In this document: piece by piece, positions 23,452 to 37,439 of the stretch
Layout: the number at the start of each line of letters is the position of its first letter
Numbering within the stretch: position 1 is the stretch's first letter
Assembly (NCBI GenBank): GCA_021234155.1
Contig: JAJEKV010000021.1
Span: forward strand, 17,001,563 to 17,065,562
Direction: 5' to 3'
Source: Isoetes taiwanensis
Taxonomy: Eukaryota > Streptophyta > Lycopodiopsida > Isoetales > Isoetaceae
Length of the DNA stretch: 64,000 nt
Notes under the pieces: model-generated
Told to the model about the DNA's origin: nothing
Databases searched by the model: none
Seen by the model: the letters and a program-made list of their open reading frames with translations, nothing else
Position numbers and translations under genes: made by a program

Positions 23452-25310
23452 CCTTTTTTTTTTGAAGGACGTCAAACTTTATTAATAACACTCCATCATA
23501 ATACATAATACAATACAGAGACAGGAAGCAAAAACCCAGTGGACAATTAGATCCAACTGAGCAGGACCACCCGTTTAAGCATGACAATATATTGCAATTC
23601 ACCCTATTTTCCTCTTCTACAAAAAGAAGAATAATATATAATCATATTTTAAGAAAAGTTACTTTAACTAGGTCGAACTTTCACATCATAGAATCATTAA
23701 CATCAACTTGATCTGCTCTCTGGTGTCTCAATGCCACTGAATCAGGGACATCCACCGTAACAATCGTGGCAGATATTGGAGCTACAGAGTGAACTAATAC
23801 AGATTGAGGAGCCGAGCTATTTTTGCAACGTGCAAGCTTCTTCAGGCATGGTGTAGACCATCCTTCTTCCAATAATTCTTTCTTGTGAGCAATGTCCTGA
23901 AGACGAGAGTATTGATCTTCATTAAGATGGTCTACTGATATAGGGTGAGACGGAGATGCATTAGAAGAAGGCGGTGGTGCAGAATTAGCTAGAGAAGAAG
24001 GCACAAGGGCTGGTAATACTGGCGGGTTAACTAGTGCAGAGACAGATGAGGAACATTCAAGTGAAGTGGATGCTATGTGACATGGGATAGGAGAAGTTGG
24101 GGAAGTAGAGACAAAAGTATGCCTAGACCTGTAAGTAGCGAAACCCTCAACATTGAGAAACATCTTGGCAAGCTCAAGTCCATTAAGCAGACGTAGTTTG
24201 TACTTGAAAAAAAATGGGCCACTTTTGACCACTACTGACTGAGGAATAGAAACCCAAGTAGAAAGAGATACACATCGAGGACCATTAACTATAGAATGGG
24301 CAAGATGCATACCCAATCCATTGGCAATAACAATCATAAAATCAGACACTTGCAGTTCTAGTGGAAAATCCTCTAAGGCAAGCCAACAAGGCATGCGCAG
24401 TGCACCAGACTTATTTGACAAGAATCCAGGAGAATAAACCTGATATAGAAGATAATGTCCCCAAAGAGGATCAACACCACGCTCCACGAGCCTGTCAACT
24501 GCAAGTGAAGAGTCAAACATGACCAGGAAGAAATTATTATCTTTATCCAAAACTTTTAGAGACATATAATGAGGGAGACCTAGTCTCTGAAGGTGATGTT
24601 TTAGCCAGAATCCAACTCTCCTGAGATCCAGAAACTGTCCAGTGAAATGGCAAACAATTGCATGAGACACAAGGTTCTGAACACACTGCAAATGAGCATT
24701 ATGATCAATCTCGACAACTGGTAGGCACACCCTTAGGAGGCAATTGAACATCTATACGGTCATCTTGTGCTTGCAACTTATTTAGATATGAGCTGAATTC
24801 TTTCTTGTTATTCTGTACCATAGTATTCAATGCAGCAGAAACACGAGCAGATTGCACACTGGATGCCAAATCACGTTTGATCCAATCACTAAATCGTGTA
24901 GAAGGCACTCTAGCCACAGCATCAAAAGAACCCCAAGGAGTAGAAGGAGCAGACACACGCCCAACAGAAGTAGACAAAAAAGAAGCAGAAGCAACAATAA
25001 AAGTATTTACAGTGGTCTCTACTTGAGAAGTAGACAAAGGTGCAGATTTAGAAAGAGGGGGGGAGTGTTGCAAGCTTGTAGTCATATCAAGAGGAGAAGG
25101 GTCAAAGCAAGAGGATTGAGGCGACAATTATTGGGTAAATTAGGAAGCGGCAAAGGAGAATTCATATCATGCACAAAAGAAGAAGCAGAAGCACCACCTA
25201 CCACTTTCTTGGCTGACAAACGTGTTTCGGAAGCTGGCAAACTAGGGTTTGCTATGGTAGCCGAAATCTGTAAACTCCAAATCCGGCCCAAATAGACACA
25301 ACACAACTAT
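23452..25310 (-). pseudogene. gag-like LINE ORF1 with poly(A), no RT
   Basis: Three overlapping minus-strand frames (25306-25082, 25127-24705, 24751-23681) join into one protein if two frameshifts are allowed, near 25.11 and 24.72 kb. The central part (about 24640-24300) fits the DUF4283-type gag domain of plant LINE ORF1: FWLKHHLQRLGLPHYMSLK, then FFLVMFDSSLAVDRLVERG, then PCWLALEDFPLEL. A Ser/Pro-rich tail follows. On the 3' side is a T run at 23453-23463 followed by CTTTATTAATAACA, a typical plant LINE 3' end read backwards. No endonuclease or RT lies between ORF1 and the tail. No zinc knuckle is visible. Either ORF2 was deleted or this is a gag-only derivative. Confidence 0.72.
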
Positions 25311-27128
25311 TTGAATTATATACCAATAGAAAGCTCACATATGCACTAAAAAACACCGAAATCTGACACTGTCGAACCAAAAGTTATGAAGAAAACCGAT
25401 GGCGGCCATCACAGCGCCGAATGGTTGTACAAGGGATCAAACCTGCACCCCCATAAACCACTAAATATATCACAAATCCCATTACATGATCCGCAAATTC
25501 GGCTTTCTTGTGACAAATTGCTTCTGCAGACAGAGCCATTAACCATTTTGCCCCTTTTAGCCTCCGCCACTATGCTAATTTCCCCTTTGCTTGCTGAGTC
25601 AATGTATATTGACTCCCATTGTGAAATGGATATGTTTGTCCCTCAGTAGGTGCATTGTGGGGTTAGAAATCCCTGATGTTGACTATCTGGAGATTGAATT
25701 ACGGTATTACCAAATAGTATAGCCCTTTGCTGGGACTTAGGAGATGTTCCCATGAGCCTGATCTGCTGCAAAATAGTAGAGGTTGAAGTGCAAAGAAGAC
25801 TGTTCCGATGCCATCGCAGTACTCTTCTGCTCAAAAGCTGGCTAGATCTTCACCACTCGATCTTCACCGGCTGCTTAATCGATTGCTTGCTCCTTCGTCA
25901 CCTGTTGATCTGTTAAAGGACAGAACAAAGGCAACAACCTGACCTTTCAGAAATGGTCTTTCATTTTTTGGAAAAATCCGAGTTTTCCTTAAAGGCAACG
26001 TTACCTCTGCTGCATGGGAACTGCTCAACTTTGACTTTGACAAAAAAAAAAAACAGAGTCCGATCGGTTTCATGGAAAAGTTCCCTTATGGGCCGTTGCA
26101 TGGGTGTTTTCCAGCAACTGGATTTCCAGCTGGAAATGATTGAGATTACACTTTGGGAACTGACATTCTCAGATTCGGGTTGCCGAGGACCAAAAGATTG
26201 ACTAGTTGGCAATCTAGAAAGCTAGATAATTCCTTCGGCCCAAGTGGTTTAGTCCCTGACCCTGACTATACTGCTGGTACAGTGGAAAAGCATATCCCTA
26301 GGGTGTGGCTGAAAGAACGTTATGAGACTGTGGATTCATTGAAGTAGTCCGTGTGCTCTGCCCTGAGCCATAAGGCTTGGCATGGAAGACATTATCAGAT
26401 ACAAAAAGGTTGCCATTGCTTGCTTGAAGAGAAAATGAAGGAAGGGAAACTGAAGGGAGGTCTAACAGACATGTTCAATATAGTGAAGGTGCCTGCTGTT
26501 GAGGACACAGTTCCCTGATAGGTACCACCACTAAAAAAATCAATTGTTTTCTCTTTCTTCCCAGCAGCCAAGCCTGAGTACCAACTTGGCTCAGAGGTTG
26601 ACTACTTTTTTTGCTTTTCCAGTATCCGTTGTAACTCATCATTAAGAGCCAAACCCTGGTGCAATAACTCCTCATCCGAGGTGCTGAGTTGAATGACATT
26701 GCTCAAGCTCCATCTTCAAAGGCACTTAATCCATCACAAGCTCTAAGTTTTAATCTCTTGTTAGCAGCTAATGCAAGTTGATGCTTTGCAAGTTCCGAGA
26801 CTACCTCCTATATTTCCCATCCCTCCAATATAAAATAAAAATAAGTGTGTAAAAAACCTGATAAAGCTCCTCCACTGGTTCCAGTGATCAAAACTCATGC
26901 TAGATTATGATTTTTCTTCCAAAGCTTCAACTTTGGAGCAATAAGACAGAAGCTAGTGACTATAGAAGCCTGATAAACATGAGAAAACTCGTTGTGATCC
27001 ACATGGACACCATTTTTGTCACATCTTGAACAAACCCTAATTTTCTTTTTGGAATTGGGATGAAACTTTGAACCATAAGATCTGTGTTAATCGGCATTTT
27101 CTTTCTGGTGTTCGAAAACAACAAGAGG
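25311..27128. other. Intergenic stretch, no gene recognised
   Basis: Short frames on both strands, none with a known domain. Confidence 0.5.
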
Positions 27129-28494
27129 CATTTCATTTTTTCTTTTTTCTGCCATGGCTATACCTGTTTGATGAGACGCATCATCTGCTCTATGAATGCA
27201 TTGTTTCAACTTGAATCCCAAGAATGTGCAAAAGCTAGCTTCCAGTCTGTGTTGCATGGCCGATGTGCACCATCATGGAGGTGGCTGAAGCGATATGATG
27301 GATCTTTGCCGGATTGGATATAGCAGTATCAAAATAGAGCCTGAGAGCTCGTCCTTCTCTTTTTAATGACCCAGATATTTTCATTGATTTGAAGGAAAAA
27401 AACCGTCTATAAAAATCTCTTTTCTGATTAAACCCTTTTTTCCAACCAAAACTTTTGGCAAAAGCATTTGCCAACGTAATACAGTACATTGGCACATAGT
27501 ACCGTTGGCACACATGCAATACGTTGGCACACATTTCTTGTGACAAAATCATAGGTTGGGGCAAGATTTTTTTGCTACTCTATCTCGCTGGTCAATTTAC
27601 TCTAGATCTAAAACACACATCTATCAATAATGTAAGATGTAGATAATGCCCTAACTTGAGGGCATTACTGGAAAAAAAATTTGCCATTTAACCATGGCCA
27701 CATGGCCCAATCTTTTTTTATTGTACTGCCCCAGGGTCAGAGCATTATCGCCTTTAATGCTCTGGTTCGAGGGTTTTCACAGATTAGATCAATCCGGCAG
27801 ACAAGGGGCTCGCAAGATCCTTCAGCCCCTGTTTTTAAAGCATGTCTTTGAGCTCAAGTTTTTGAGATGTAGTTTTTAGCGCATGTTTGCAAGTAGAGTT
27901 GTTTGCAAGGGAAGCCTTGTTCTAACGAAGCCTTGTTCCAGCAAAGCTCTAGAGATTCAAAATCTTAGAATTGCCACTCTAGGACCACTTTTAGAGGTAA
28001 TATGTAGAGGAAGGCGTAAAAGAAATCGACTGTTGAGGGGTGCAGAGAAAGATCTGTCGGGAGATATAGGAGAAGCAGTAACGCAACTACTGAGAGCTCA
28101 CAGGGGAAGATCTGTTAGGGCGAAGCTGCAGCCCGACTCCATGGTTTTCTATTTATACGCAGTCTGGTGGCAATCGATTGGCAGAGAAGGGCATTGATTA
28201 TCCTAGAGTATTATGCATCGATTATCCTAGGGTATTATAGACATTCCTTAAAATTTGAGTCAAAGAAGCGTTATTAGCTGATAATAGCTGTCAAAGCAAC
28301 AGTCCAGATTAAATCTGACCTTGTAAACCTGAAAACTAGTGCAGTAAGGTTCAATAGTGTCTATCGAGGGATAAACAAGGAGTGATTTAGGCATAACTTT
28401 GGGAGAAGAGGACGATGAAGATGTTGAGATTGAGCGGCCAGCATTTGTTGACATCAAGTTGATGCTTTTTCACACCACAATAACCTTGTATCCC

Positions 28495-28657
28495 TAGATA
28501 GATAGATAGATGGATGGATGGATGGATGGATGGATGGATGGATGGATGGATGGATGGATGGATGGATGGATGGATAGATAGATAGATAGAAGATGACGGA
28601 CATGAGGAGGATGATGAAGAAGTTGAGGATGAGCGTCCAGTATTTATTGACATCCTG

Positions 28658-28692
<35 letters not shown>
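28495..28692. repeat. Microsatellite of unit 1: GATA, GGAT and GATA blocks
   Basis: Unit 1 has a compound tract: short GATA, about 60 bases of GGAT, GATA again, then an acidic module, then a second GATA tract (about 28660-28692). The module between them is duplicated, which the other units lack. Confidence 0.9.
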
Positions 28693-30027
28693 AGATGACG
28701 GACATGAGGATGATGAAGAAGTTGAGGATGAGCGTCCAGTATTTATTGACATCCTGATGATGCCTTTTTCACATTAGGACAACCATATATCCATCTAGAA
28801 TTAGACAGGAAGATAGTTAGGCAGACAAACAGACAGACAGATGGTACTTTTTATGTCATACCATATGGCATCATCCATAAGGACATCTATAAACAAATGA
28901 GGAAGAGACTATGTGATTGAGGCGAAACTTTGGTAGAAGATGGCAGGCATGAGGATGATGATGAAGAAGTTGAAGATGAGCGGCCAACATTTGATAACAT
29001 CCTGTTGATGCCATTTTTAGGCTATCCACATTAACTGCCATATAAACGAAATTGAACCAAATTGAATCTAAACCATTGGATCCACAAATTTCTGCATCAA
29101 CAATCTGGAAAAATCAGAAACTAGCCAAAATTCCATCTGGCACTTCTTTCAGTTTCCATCGGTTCCCGTCTTTATTTTGTTTCTTCCGTCAGGTTCTTCC
29201 ATCAACCTCATTCCTACTCCCACTTCTTTCTTTGAATGAAGCTTTTGAAAGGTAAAGCCCATGAGTGTTGCATTTCTATTTTTTCTTTTTTCTGCCATGG
29301 CTATACCTGTTTGATGAGACGCATCATCTGCTCTTTGAATGCATTGTTTCAACTTGAATCCCAAGAATGTGCAAAAGCTAGCTTCCAGTCTGTGTTGCAT
29401 GGCCGATGTGCACCATCATGGAGGTGGCTGAAGCGATATGATGGATCTTTGCCGGATTGGATATAGCAGTATCAAAATAGAGCCTGAGAGCTCGTCCTTC
29501 TCTTTTTAATGACCCAGATATTTTCATTGATTTGAAGGAAAAAAACCGTCTATAAAAATCTCTTTTCTGATTAAACCCTTTTTTTCCAACCAAAACTTTT
29601 GGCAAAAGCATTTGCCAACGTAATACAGTACATTGGCACACAGTACCATTGCCACACATGCAATACGTTGGCACACATTTCTTGTGACAAAATCATAGGT
29701 TGTGGCAAGATTTTTTTGCTACTCTATCTCGCTGGTCAATTTACTCTAGATCTAAAACACACATCTATCAATAATGTAAGATGTAGATAATGCCCTGACT
29801 TGAGGGCATTACTGGAAAAAAAATTTGCAATTTAACCATGGCCACATGGCCCAATCTTTTTTTTACTGTACTGCCCCAGGGTCAGAGCATTATCGCCTTT
29901 AATGCTCTGGTTCGAGGGTTTTCACAGATTAGATCAATCCGGCAGACAAGGGGCTCGCAAGATCCTTCAGCCTCTGTTTTTAAAACATGTCTTTGAGCTC
30001 AAGTTTTTGAGCTGTAGTTTTTAGCGC

Positions 30028-30384
30028 ATGTTTGCAAGTAGAGTTGTTTGCAAGGGAAGTCTTGTTCTAACGAAGCCTTGTTCCAGCAAAGCTCTAGAGA
30101 CTCAAAATCTTAGAATTGCCACTCTAGGACCACTTTTAGAGGTAATCTGTAGAGGAAGGCGTAAAAGAAATCGGCTGTTGAGGGGTGCAGAGAAAGATCT
30201 GTCGGGAGATATAGGAGAAGCAGTAACGCAACTACTGAGAGCTCGCAGGGGAAGATCTGTTAGGGCGAAGCTGCAGCCCGACTCCATGGTTTTCTATTTA
30301 TACGCAGCTGGTGGCAATCGATTGGCAGAGAAGAGCATTGATTATCCTAGAGTGTTACGCATCGATTATCCTAGGGTGTTATAG
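30028..30384 (+). CDS. Repeat-unit ORF of unknown function (four copies)
   Basis: An open frame starting MFASRVVCKGSLVLTKPC occurs once per unit: 27883-28197, 30028-30384, 32113-32469 and 34210-34485. It has a basic patch (GRRKRNRLLRG) and no recognised domain. Because the units are almost identical, shared openness says little about selection. The four copies end at different points (104, 118, 118 and 91 codons) after small changes near CTATTTATA, which suggests the C-terminus is not constrained. It may be a chance frame. Confidence 0.3.
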   Translation: MFASRVVCKGSLVLTKPCSSKALETQNLRIATLGPLLEVICRGRRKRNRLLRGAEKDLSGDIGEAVTQLLRARRGRSVRAKLQPDSMVFYLYAAGGNRLAEKSIDYPRVLRIDYPRVL

Positions 30385-30550
30385 ACATTCCTTAAAATTT
30401 GAGTCAAAGAAGCGTTATTAGTTGATAATAGCTGTCAAAGCAACGGCCCAGATTAAATCTGACCTTGTAAACCTGAAAACTAGTGCAGTAAGGTTCAATA
30501 GTTTCTATCGAGGGATAAACAAGGAGTGATTTAGGCATAACTTTGAGAGA

Positions 30551-31122
<572 letters not shown>

Positions 31123-32723
31123 CTGCCATATAAACCAAATTGAACCAAATTGAATCTAAACCATTGGATCCACAAATTTCTGCATCAACAATCTGGAAAA
31201 ATCAGAAACTAGCCAAAATTCCATCCGCACTTCTTTTCGGTTTCCATCGGTTCCCCGCCTTTATTTTGTTTCTTCCGGCCGTTTCTTCCATCAACCTCAT
31301 TCCTACTCCCACTTCTTTCTTTGAATGAAGCTTTTGAAAAGGTAAAGCCCATGAGTGTTGCATTTCTATTTTTCTTTTTTTCGCCATGGCTATACCAATT
31401 GATGAGGCGATCATCATCTGCTCTTTGAATGCATTGTTTCAACTTGAATCCCAAGAATGTGCAAAAGCTAGCTTCCGGTCATGTTGCATGGCGATGTGCA
31501 CCATCATGGAGGTGGCTGAAGCGATATGATGGATCTTTGCGGATTGGATATAGCAGTATCAAAATAGAGCCTGAGAGCTCGTCCTTCTCTTTTTAATGAC
31601 CCAGATATTTTCAATGATTTGAAGAAAACCGTCTATAAAAATCTCTTTTCTGATTAAACCCTTTTTTTCCAACCAAAACTTTTGGCAAAAGCATTTGCCA
31701 ACGTAATACAGTACATTGGCACAAAGTACCATTGCCACACATGCAATACGTTGGCACACATTTTTTGTGACAAAATCATAGGTTGGGGCAAGATTTTTTT
31801 TTTCTACTCTATCTCACGGGTCAATTTACTCTAGATCTAAAACACACATCTATCAATAATGTAAGATGTAGATAATGCCCTGACTTGAGGGCATTACTGG
31901 AAAAAAAATTTGCAATTTAACCATGGCCACATGGCCCAATCTTTTTTTTACTGTACTGCCCCAGGGTCAGAGCATTATCGCCTTTAATGCTCTGGTTCGA
32001 GGGTTTTCACAGATTAGATCAATCCGACAGACAAGGGGCTCGCAAGATCCTTCAGCCTCTGTTTTTAAAACATGTCTTTGAGCTCAAGTTTTTGAGCTGT
32101 AGTTTTTAGCGCATGTTTGCAAGTAGAGTTGTTTGCAAGGGAAGTCTTGTTCTAACGAAGCCTTGTTCCAGCAAAGCTCTAGAGACTCAAAATCTTAGAA
32201 TTGCCACTCTAGGACCACTTTTAGAGGTAATCTGTAGAGGAAGGCGTAAAAGAAATCGGCTGTTGAGGGGTGCAGAGAAAGATCTGTCGGGAGATATAGG
32301 AGAAGCAGTAACGCAACTACTGAGAGCTCGCAGGGGAAGATCTGTTAGGGCGAAGCTGCAGCCCGACTCCATGGTTTTCTATTTATACGCAGCTGGTGGC
32401 AATCGATTGGCAGAGAAGAGCATTGATTATCCTAGAGTGTTACGCATCGATTATCCTAGGGTGTTATAGACATTCCTTAAAATTTGAGTCAAAGAAGCGT
32501 TATTAGTTGATAATAGCTGTCAAAGCAACGGCCCAGATTAAATCTGACCTTGTAAACCTGAAAACTAGTGCAGTAAGGTTCAATAGTTTCTATCGGGGGA
32601 TAAACAAGGAGTGATTTAGGCATAACTTTGAGAGAAGAGGACGATGAAGATGTTGAGATTGAGCGGCCAGCATTTGTTGACATCAAGTTGATGTTTTTTC
32701 ACACCACAATAACCTTGTATCCC

Positions 32724-32873
<150 letters not shown>

Positions 32874-34822
32874 ACGGACACGAGGAGGACGATGAAGAAG
32901 TTGAGGATGAGCGTCCAGTATTTATTGACATCCTGATGATGCCTTTTTTCACATTGGGACAACCATATATCCATCTAGAATTAGACAGGAAGGTAGTTAG
33001 GCAGACAAACAGACAGACAGATGGTACTTTTTATGTCATACCATATGGCATCATCCATAAGGACATCTATAAACAAATGAGGAAGAGACTATGTGATTTA
33101 AGCGAAACTTTGGTAGAAGATGGCAGGCATGAGGATGATGATGAAGAAGTTGAAGATGAGCAGCCAGCATTTGATAACATCCTGTTGATGCCATTTTTAG
33201 GCTATCCACATTAACTGCCATATAAACGAAATTGAACCAAATTGAATCTAAACCATTGGATCCACAAATTTCTGCATCAACAATCTGGAAAAATCAGAAA
33301 CTAGCCAAAATTCCATCTGGCACTTCTTTCAGTTTCCATCGGTTCCCGTCTTTATTTTGTTTCTTCCGTCAGGTTCTTCCATCAACCTCATTCCTACTCC
33401 CACTTCTTTCTTTGAATGAAGCTTTTGAAAGGTAAAGCCCATGAGTGTTGCATTTCTATTTTTTCTTTTTTCTGCCATGGCTATACCTCGTTTTGATGAG
33501 ACGATCATCCGGCTCTATGAATGCATTGTTTCAACTTGAATCCCAAGAATGTGCAAAAGCTAGCTTCCAATCATGTTGCATGGCCGATGTGCACCATCAT
33601 GGAGGTGGCTGAAGCGATATGATGGATCTTTGCCGGATTGGATATAGCAGTATCAAAATAGAGCCTGAGAGCTCGTCCTTCTCTTTTTAATGACCCAGAT
33701 ATTTTCATTGATTTGAAGGAAAAAAACCATCTATAAAAATCTCTTTTCTGATTAAACCTTTTTTTTCCAACCAAAACTTTTGGCAAAAGCATTTGCCAAC
33801 GTAATCTGATACATTGGCACACAAGATCTTGTTGCACACATGCAATACGTTGGCACACATTTCTTGTGACAAAATCATAGGTTGGGGCAAGATTTTTTTG
33901 CTACTCTATCTCGCTGGTCAATTTACTCTAGATCTAAAACACACATCTATCAATAATGTAAGATGTAGATAATGCCCTGACTTGAGGGCATTACTGGAAA
34001 AAAAAATTTGCAATTTAACCATGGCCACATGGCCCAATCTTTTTTTACTGTACTGCCCCAGAGTCAGAGCATTATCGCCTTTAATGCTCTGGTTCGAGGG
34101 TTTTCACAGATTAGATCAATCCGGCAGACAAGGGGCTCGCAAGATCCTTCAGCCTCTGTTTTTAAAGCATGTCTTTGAGCTCAAGTTTTTGAGCTGTAGT
34201 TTTTAGCGCATGTTTGCAAGTAGAGTTGTTTGCAAGGGAAGTCTTGTTCTAACGAAGCCTTGTTCCAGCAAAGCTCTAGAGACTCAAAATCTTAGAATTG
34301 CCACTCTAGGACCACTTTTAGAGGTAATCTGTAGAGGAAGGCGTAAAAGAAATCGGTTGTTGAGGGGTGCAGAGAAAGATCTGTCGGGAGATATAGGAGA
34401 AGCAGTAACGCAACTACTGAGAGCTCGCAGGGGAAGATCTGTTAGGGCGAAGCTGCAGCCCGACTCCATGGTTTTCTATTTATAATGCTTGTTGGTGGCA
34501 ATCGATTGGCGTAGAAGAGCATTGATTATCCTAGAGTGTTATGCATCGATTATCCTAGGGTGTTATAGACATTCCTTAAAATTTGAGTCAAAGAAGCGTT
34601 ATTAGTTGATAATAGCTGTCAAAGCAACGGCCCAGATTAAATCTGACCTTGTAAACCTGAAAACTAGTGCAGTAAGGTTCAATAGTTTCTATCGAGGGAT
34701 AAACAAGGAGTGATTTAGGCATAACTTTGAGAGAAGAGGACGATGAAGATGTTGAGATTGAGCGGCCAGCATTTGTTGACATCAAGTTGATGTTTTTTCA
34801 CACCACAATAACCTTGTATCCC

Positions 34823-34922
<100 letters not shown>

Positions 34923-36394
34923 CATAGAGGAGGGCGATGAAAGAAGTTGAGGATGAAGAAGTTGAGGATGAGCCCAAGATTTATTGACATCCTGATGATG
35001 CCTTTTTTCACATTGGGACAACCATATATCCATCTAGAATTAGACAGGAAGGTAGTTAGGCAGACAAACAGACAGACAGATGGTACTTTTTATGTCATAC
35101 CATATGGCATCATCCATAAGGACATCTATAAACAAATGAGGAAGAGACTATGTGATTTAAGCGAAACTTTGGTAGAAGATGGCAGGCATGAGGATGATGA
35201 TGAAGAAGTTGAAGATGAGCAGCCAGCATTTGATAACATCCTGTTGATGCCATTTTTAGGCTATCCACATTAACTGCCATATAAACGAAATTGAACCAAA
35301 TTGAATCTAAGCCATTGGATCCACAAATTTCTGCATCAACGATCTGGAAAATCAGAAAATAGCCAAAATTCCATCTGGCACTTCTTTCAGTTTCCATCGG
35401 TTCCCGTCTTCCTTTTGTTTCTTCCGTCAGGTTCTCCCATCAACCTCATTCCTACTCCCACTTCTTTCTTTGAATGAAGCTTTTGAAAGGTAAAGCCCAT
35501 GAAGCACATTGCATTGTGTTGCATTGGGCTGGGTTGGGTTGCATTGAGAGACAAGTAGTTTCAAGGGAATGGGCTTGGCCAGATTGCTTGGAAGCATCAA
35601 AATGGAAGGGCACAAAGCCATAGATTTCATTGTTTATTGACGATGTCATGTGAAACCTTTATTTCATAAACTGTGGAGAGCATGGAAGGGAGGTCAGGAA
35701 CAAGCTTTGTTTTTCTGATCTGTATTTTATCTGGCCAAATGGTGATACATCGTTGGGTTTAACCCCACTATGCATCAGATAAGTGGTACCTTTATCAGTC
35801 GTTAGCTATTAGCTCACTTAGAGTACCACTTTTCTTAAAGATTCTTGCCATACTTATTGAGTCATACCTGCACTATACCATTTCTGTGGCTAGTTTTGCT
35901 TGAAAATAATGTTAAGATGGAAGGCTTTCGGATGCTTTGTAATCCTCTGCAACTGGCCAGAACTTTATAACATGTCTCGTATATATAATCCTCCGTAAAA
36001 ACTCAATACGAGTGATGCATGCATCTTGTGCAGCTGCCTTTGGCGTAGTCCTAGCACATCCATTGATTGACAAAGCAATAAGATTGGAACAAGACATTAG
36101 CTCAATAAGATCTTACTATTGATTGTTGTCTGGGACAAATGGACATGTGCAGATAGTAGTTTGCTACCTTATATCATTCTTCTGGAGCTTAAGACAAATG
36201 GATGCGAATGCAGCAAAGAAAGTGCAAATTTCAAGTTTTGAAGACCAAACAAACCTCTATATGGCAAATCATAAAGCATAATTGGCATTGTAAAAGAAAG
36301 AATAGTTGTGCGATTCTTTCTCTACAGCATTTGCCCTTTCTCAAAAATCTAGTATTGGGTTTTCTATATGATTGCTACAAAATATCACAAAACA

Positions 36395-36530
36395 TGGTTC
36401 ATCGTGCAAAACGTATAATTATACGGTCATTTTCCTATGGTTTTCATATGATTGCAGTGCTGTATTTCTATCAGGGTAAGCTAGTAGTATTTATAAAGTG
36501 CGTTTGTATTTCTGTTAGTTTGCCCTCCTA
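36395..36530. repeat. Foldback family B, diverged right arm
   Basis: Similar to the B1 right arm (GTATA-ATTATACGG, GGTTTTCATATGATT, AGTAGTATTTATAAAGTGCG). A close relative lies at 40586-40700, so these two may form a subfamily. Confidence 0.55.
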
Positions 36531-36536
36531 ACTTTT

Positions 36537-36906
36537 GGTTTGGACATGCATGCCTATGCCTATGCCTATGCCTATGCATGCACCTTCTCTGCCAGTCAAT
36601 GCATGTAGACACCCCTTCTCACCCGATCAATCTTAGGTTTTCATCCACGTGCTTTTGCATGTGAGACCACTTTACATCTAGTGAATCTCAAGTTTACATT
36701 AACATGCTTTTGCATGCACCTTTGGTTTGGACATGCATGCCTATGTCCATGCATGCATAACACCTTCTCTACTAGTCAATGCATGCATACGCTCCTTCTC
36801 ACCCTGTCAATCTTAGGTTTCCATCCACATGCCTTTGCATGTGAGACCACTTTACATCTAGTGAATCTCAAGTTTACATTAACATGCTTGTATATGCAAA
36901 GGTCCT
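36537..36906. repeat. Two tandem ~185-bp units rich in CATGCATG
   Basis: Units at about 36537-36719 and 36724-36906 share GGTTTGGACATGCATGCC and TGAGACCACTTTACATCTAG. Both carry several CATGCA cores, the sequence of the plant RY element. A CCTATG microrepeat (four units) lies in the first. No gene spans them. Confidence 0.85.
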
Positions 36907-37439
36907 TCTAGCCAGTCAATCTCAATCTTCCATTTACATGAATTTGTGATTCCTTTGTTCCATATTACTCCTTTCTTTTTGTCGCCTCCTTTTTTGGGAT
37001 GTTCATGATCACATGCTTTCTTGGCCACAGACAATATACAGAAGATGAAAAAGGCATGAATTTGAGTAGACTGCATAGGGGTTTTTGGATTTCTACGATC
37101 AATCATATAGTCAATGCACATGCTTACTTTCTTTTATAGCCACATAGGTCTTTTCACATGAGAGCCTTACCTTTTCTCTAGCATCACAAAGCACCCAGGA
37201 ATTTGCAAAACTGTGTGCAATCTTTCGTGTTCCCTTTTCTTCAAGGTAATCAACTTCTCTTTGTTTTGAAGTTCTTGGCATATTTACTTGCTCTTGAATG
37301 TGCAGTGGCAGATAGTCAATGGTCTTATTATCATGTTTCAATCCCAGATAAACATCAGTTGTAGGTGTAGCTATATTGTGTTGGCTCTATAACTATTTCA
37401 ACGTTATTATAATGGGTTCAACTTCCATTCTTTGATTTT

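Noticed and set aside
24805-25295. Plus-strand ORFs opposite the gag-like region
   Set aside because: They are antisense shadows of the minus-strand ORF1 and have no domain of their own.
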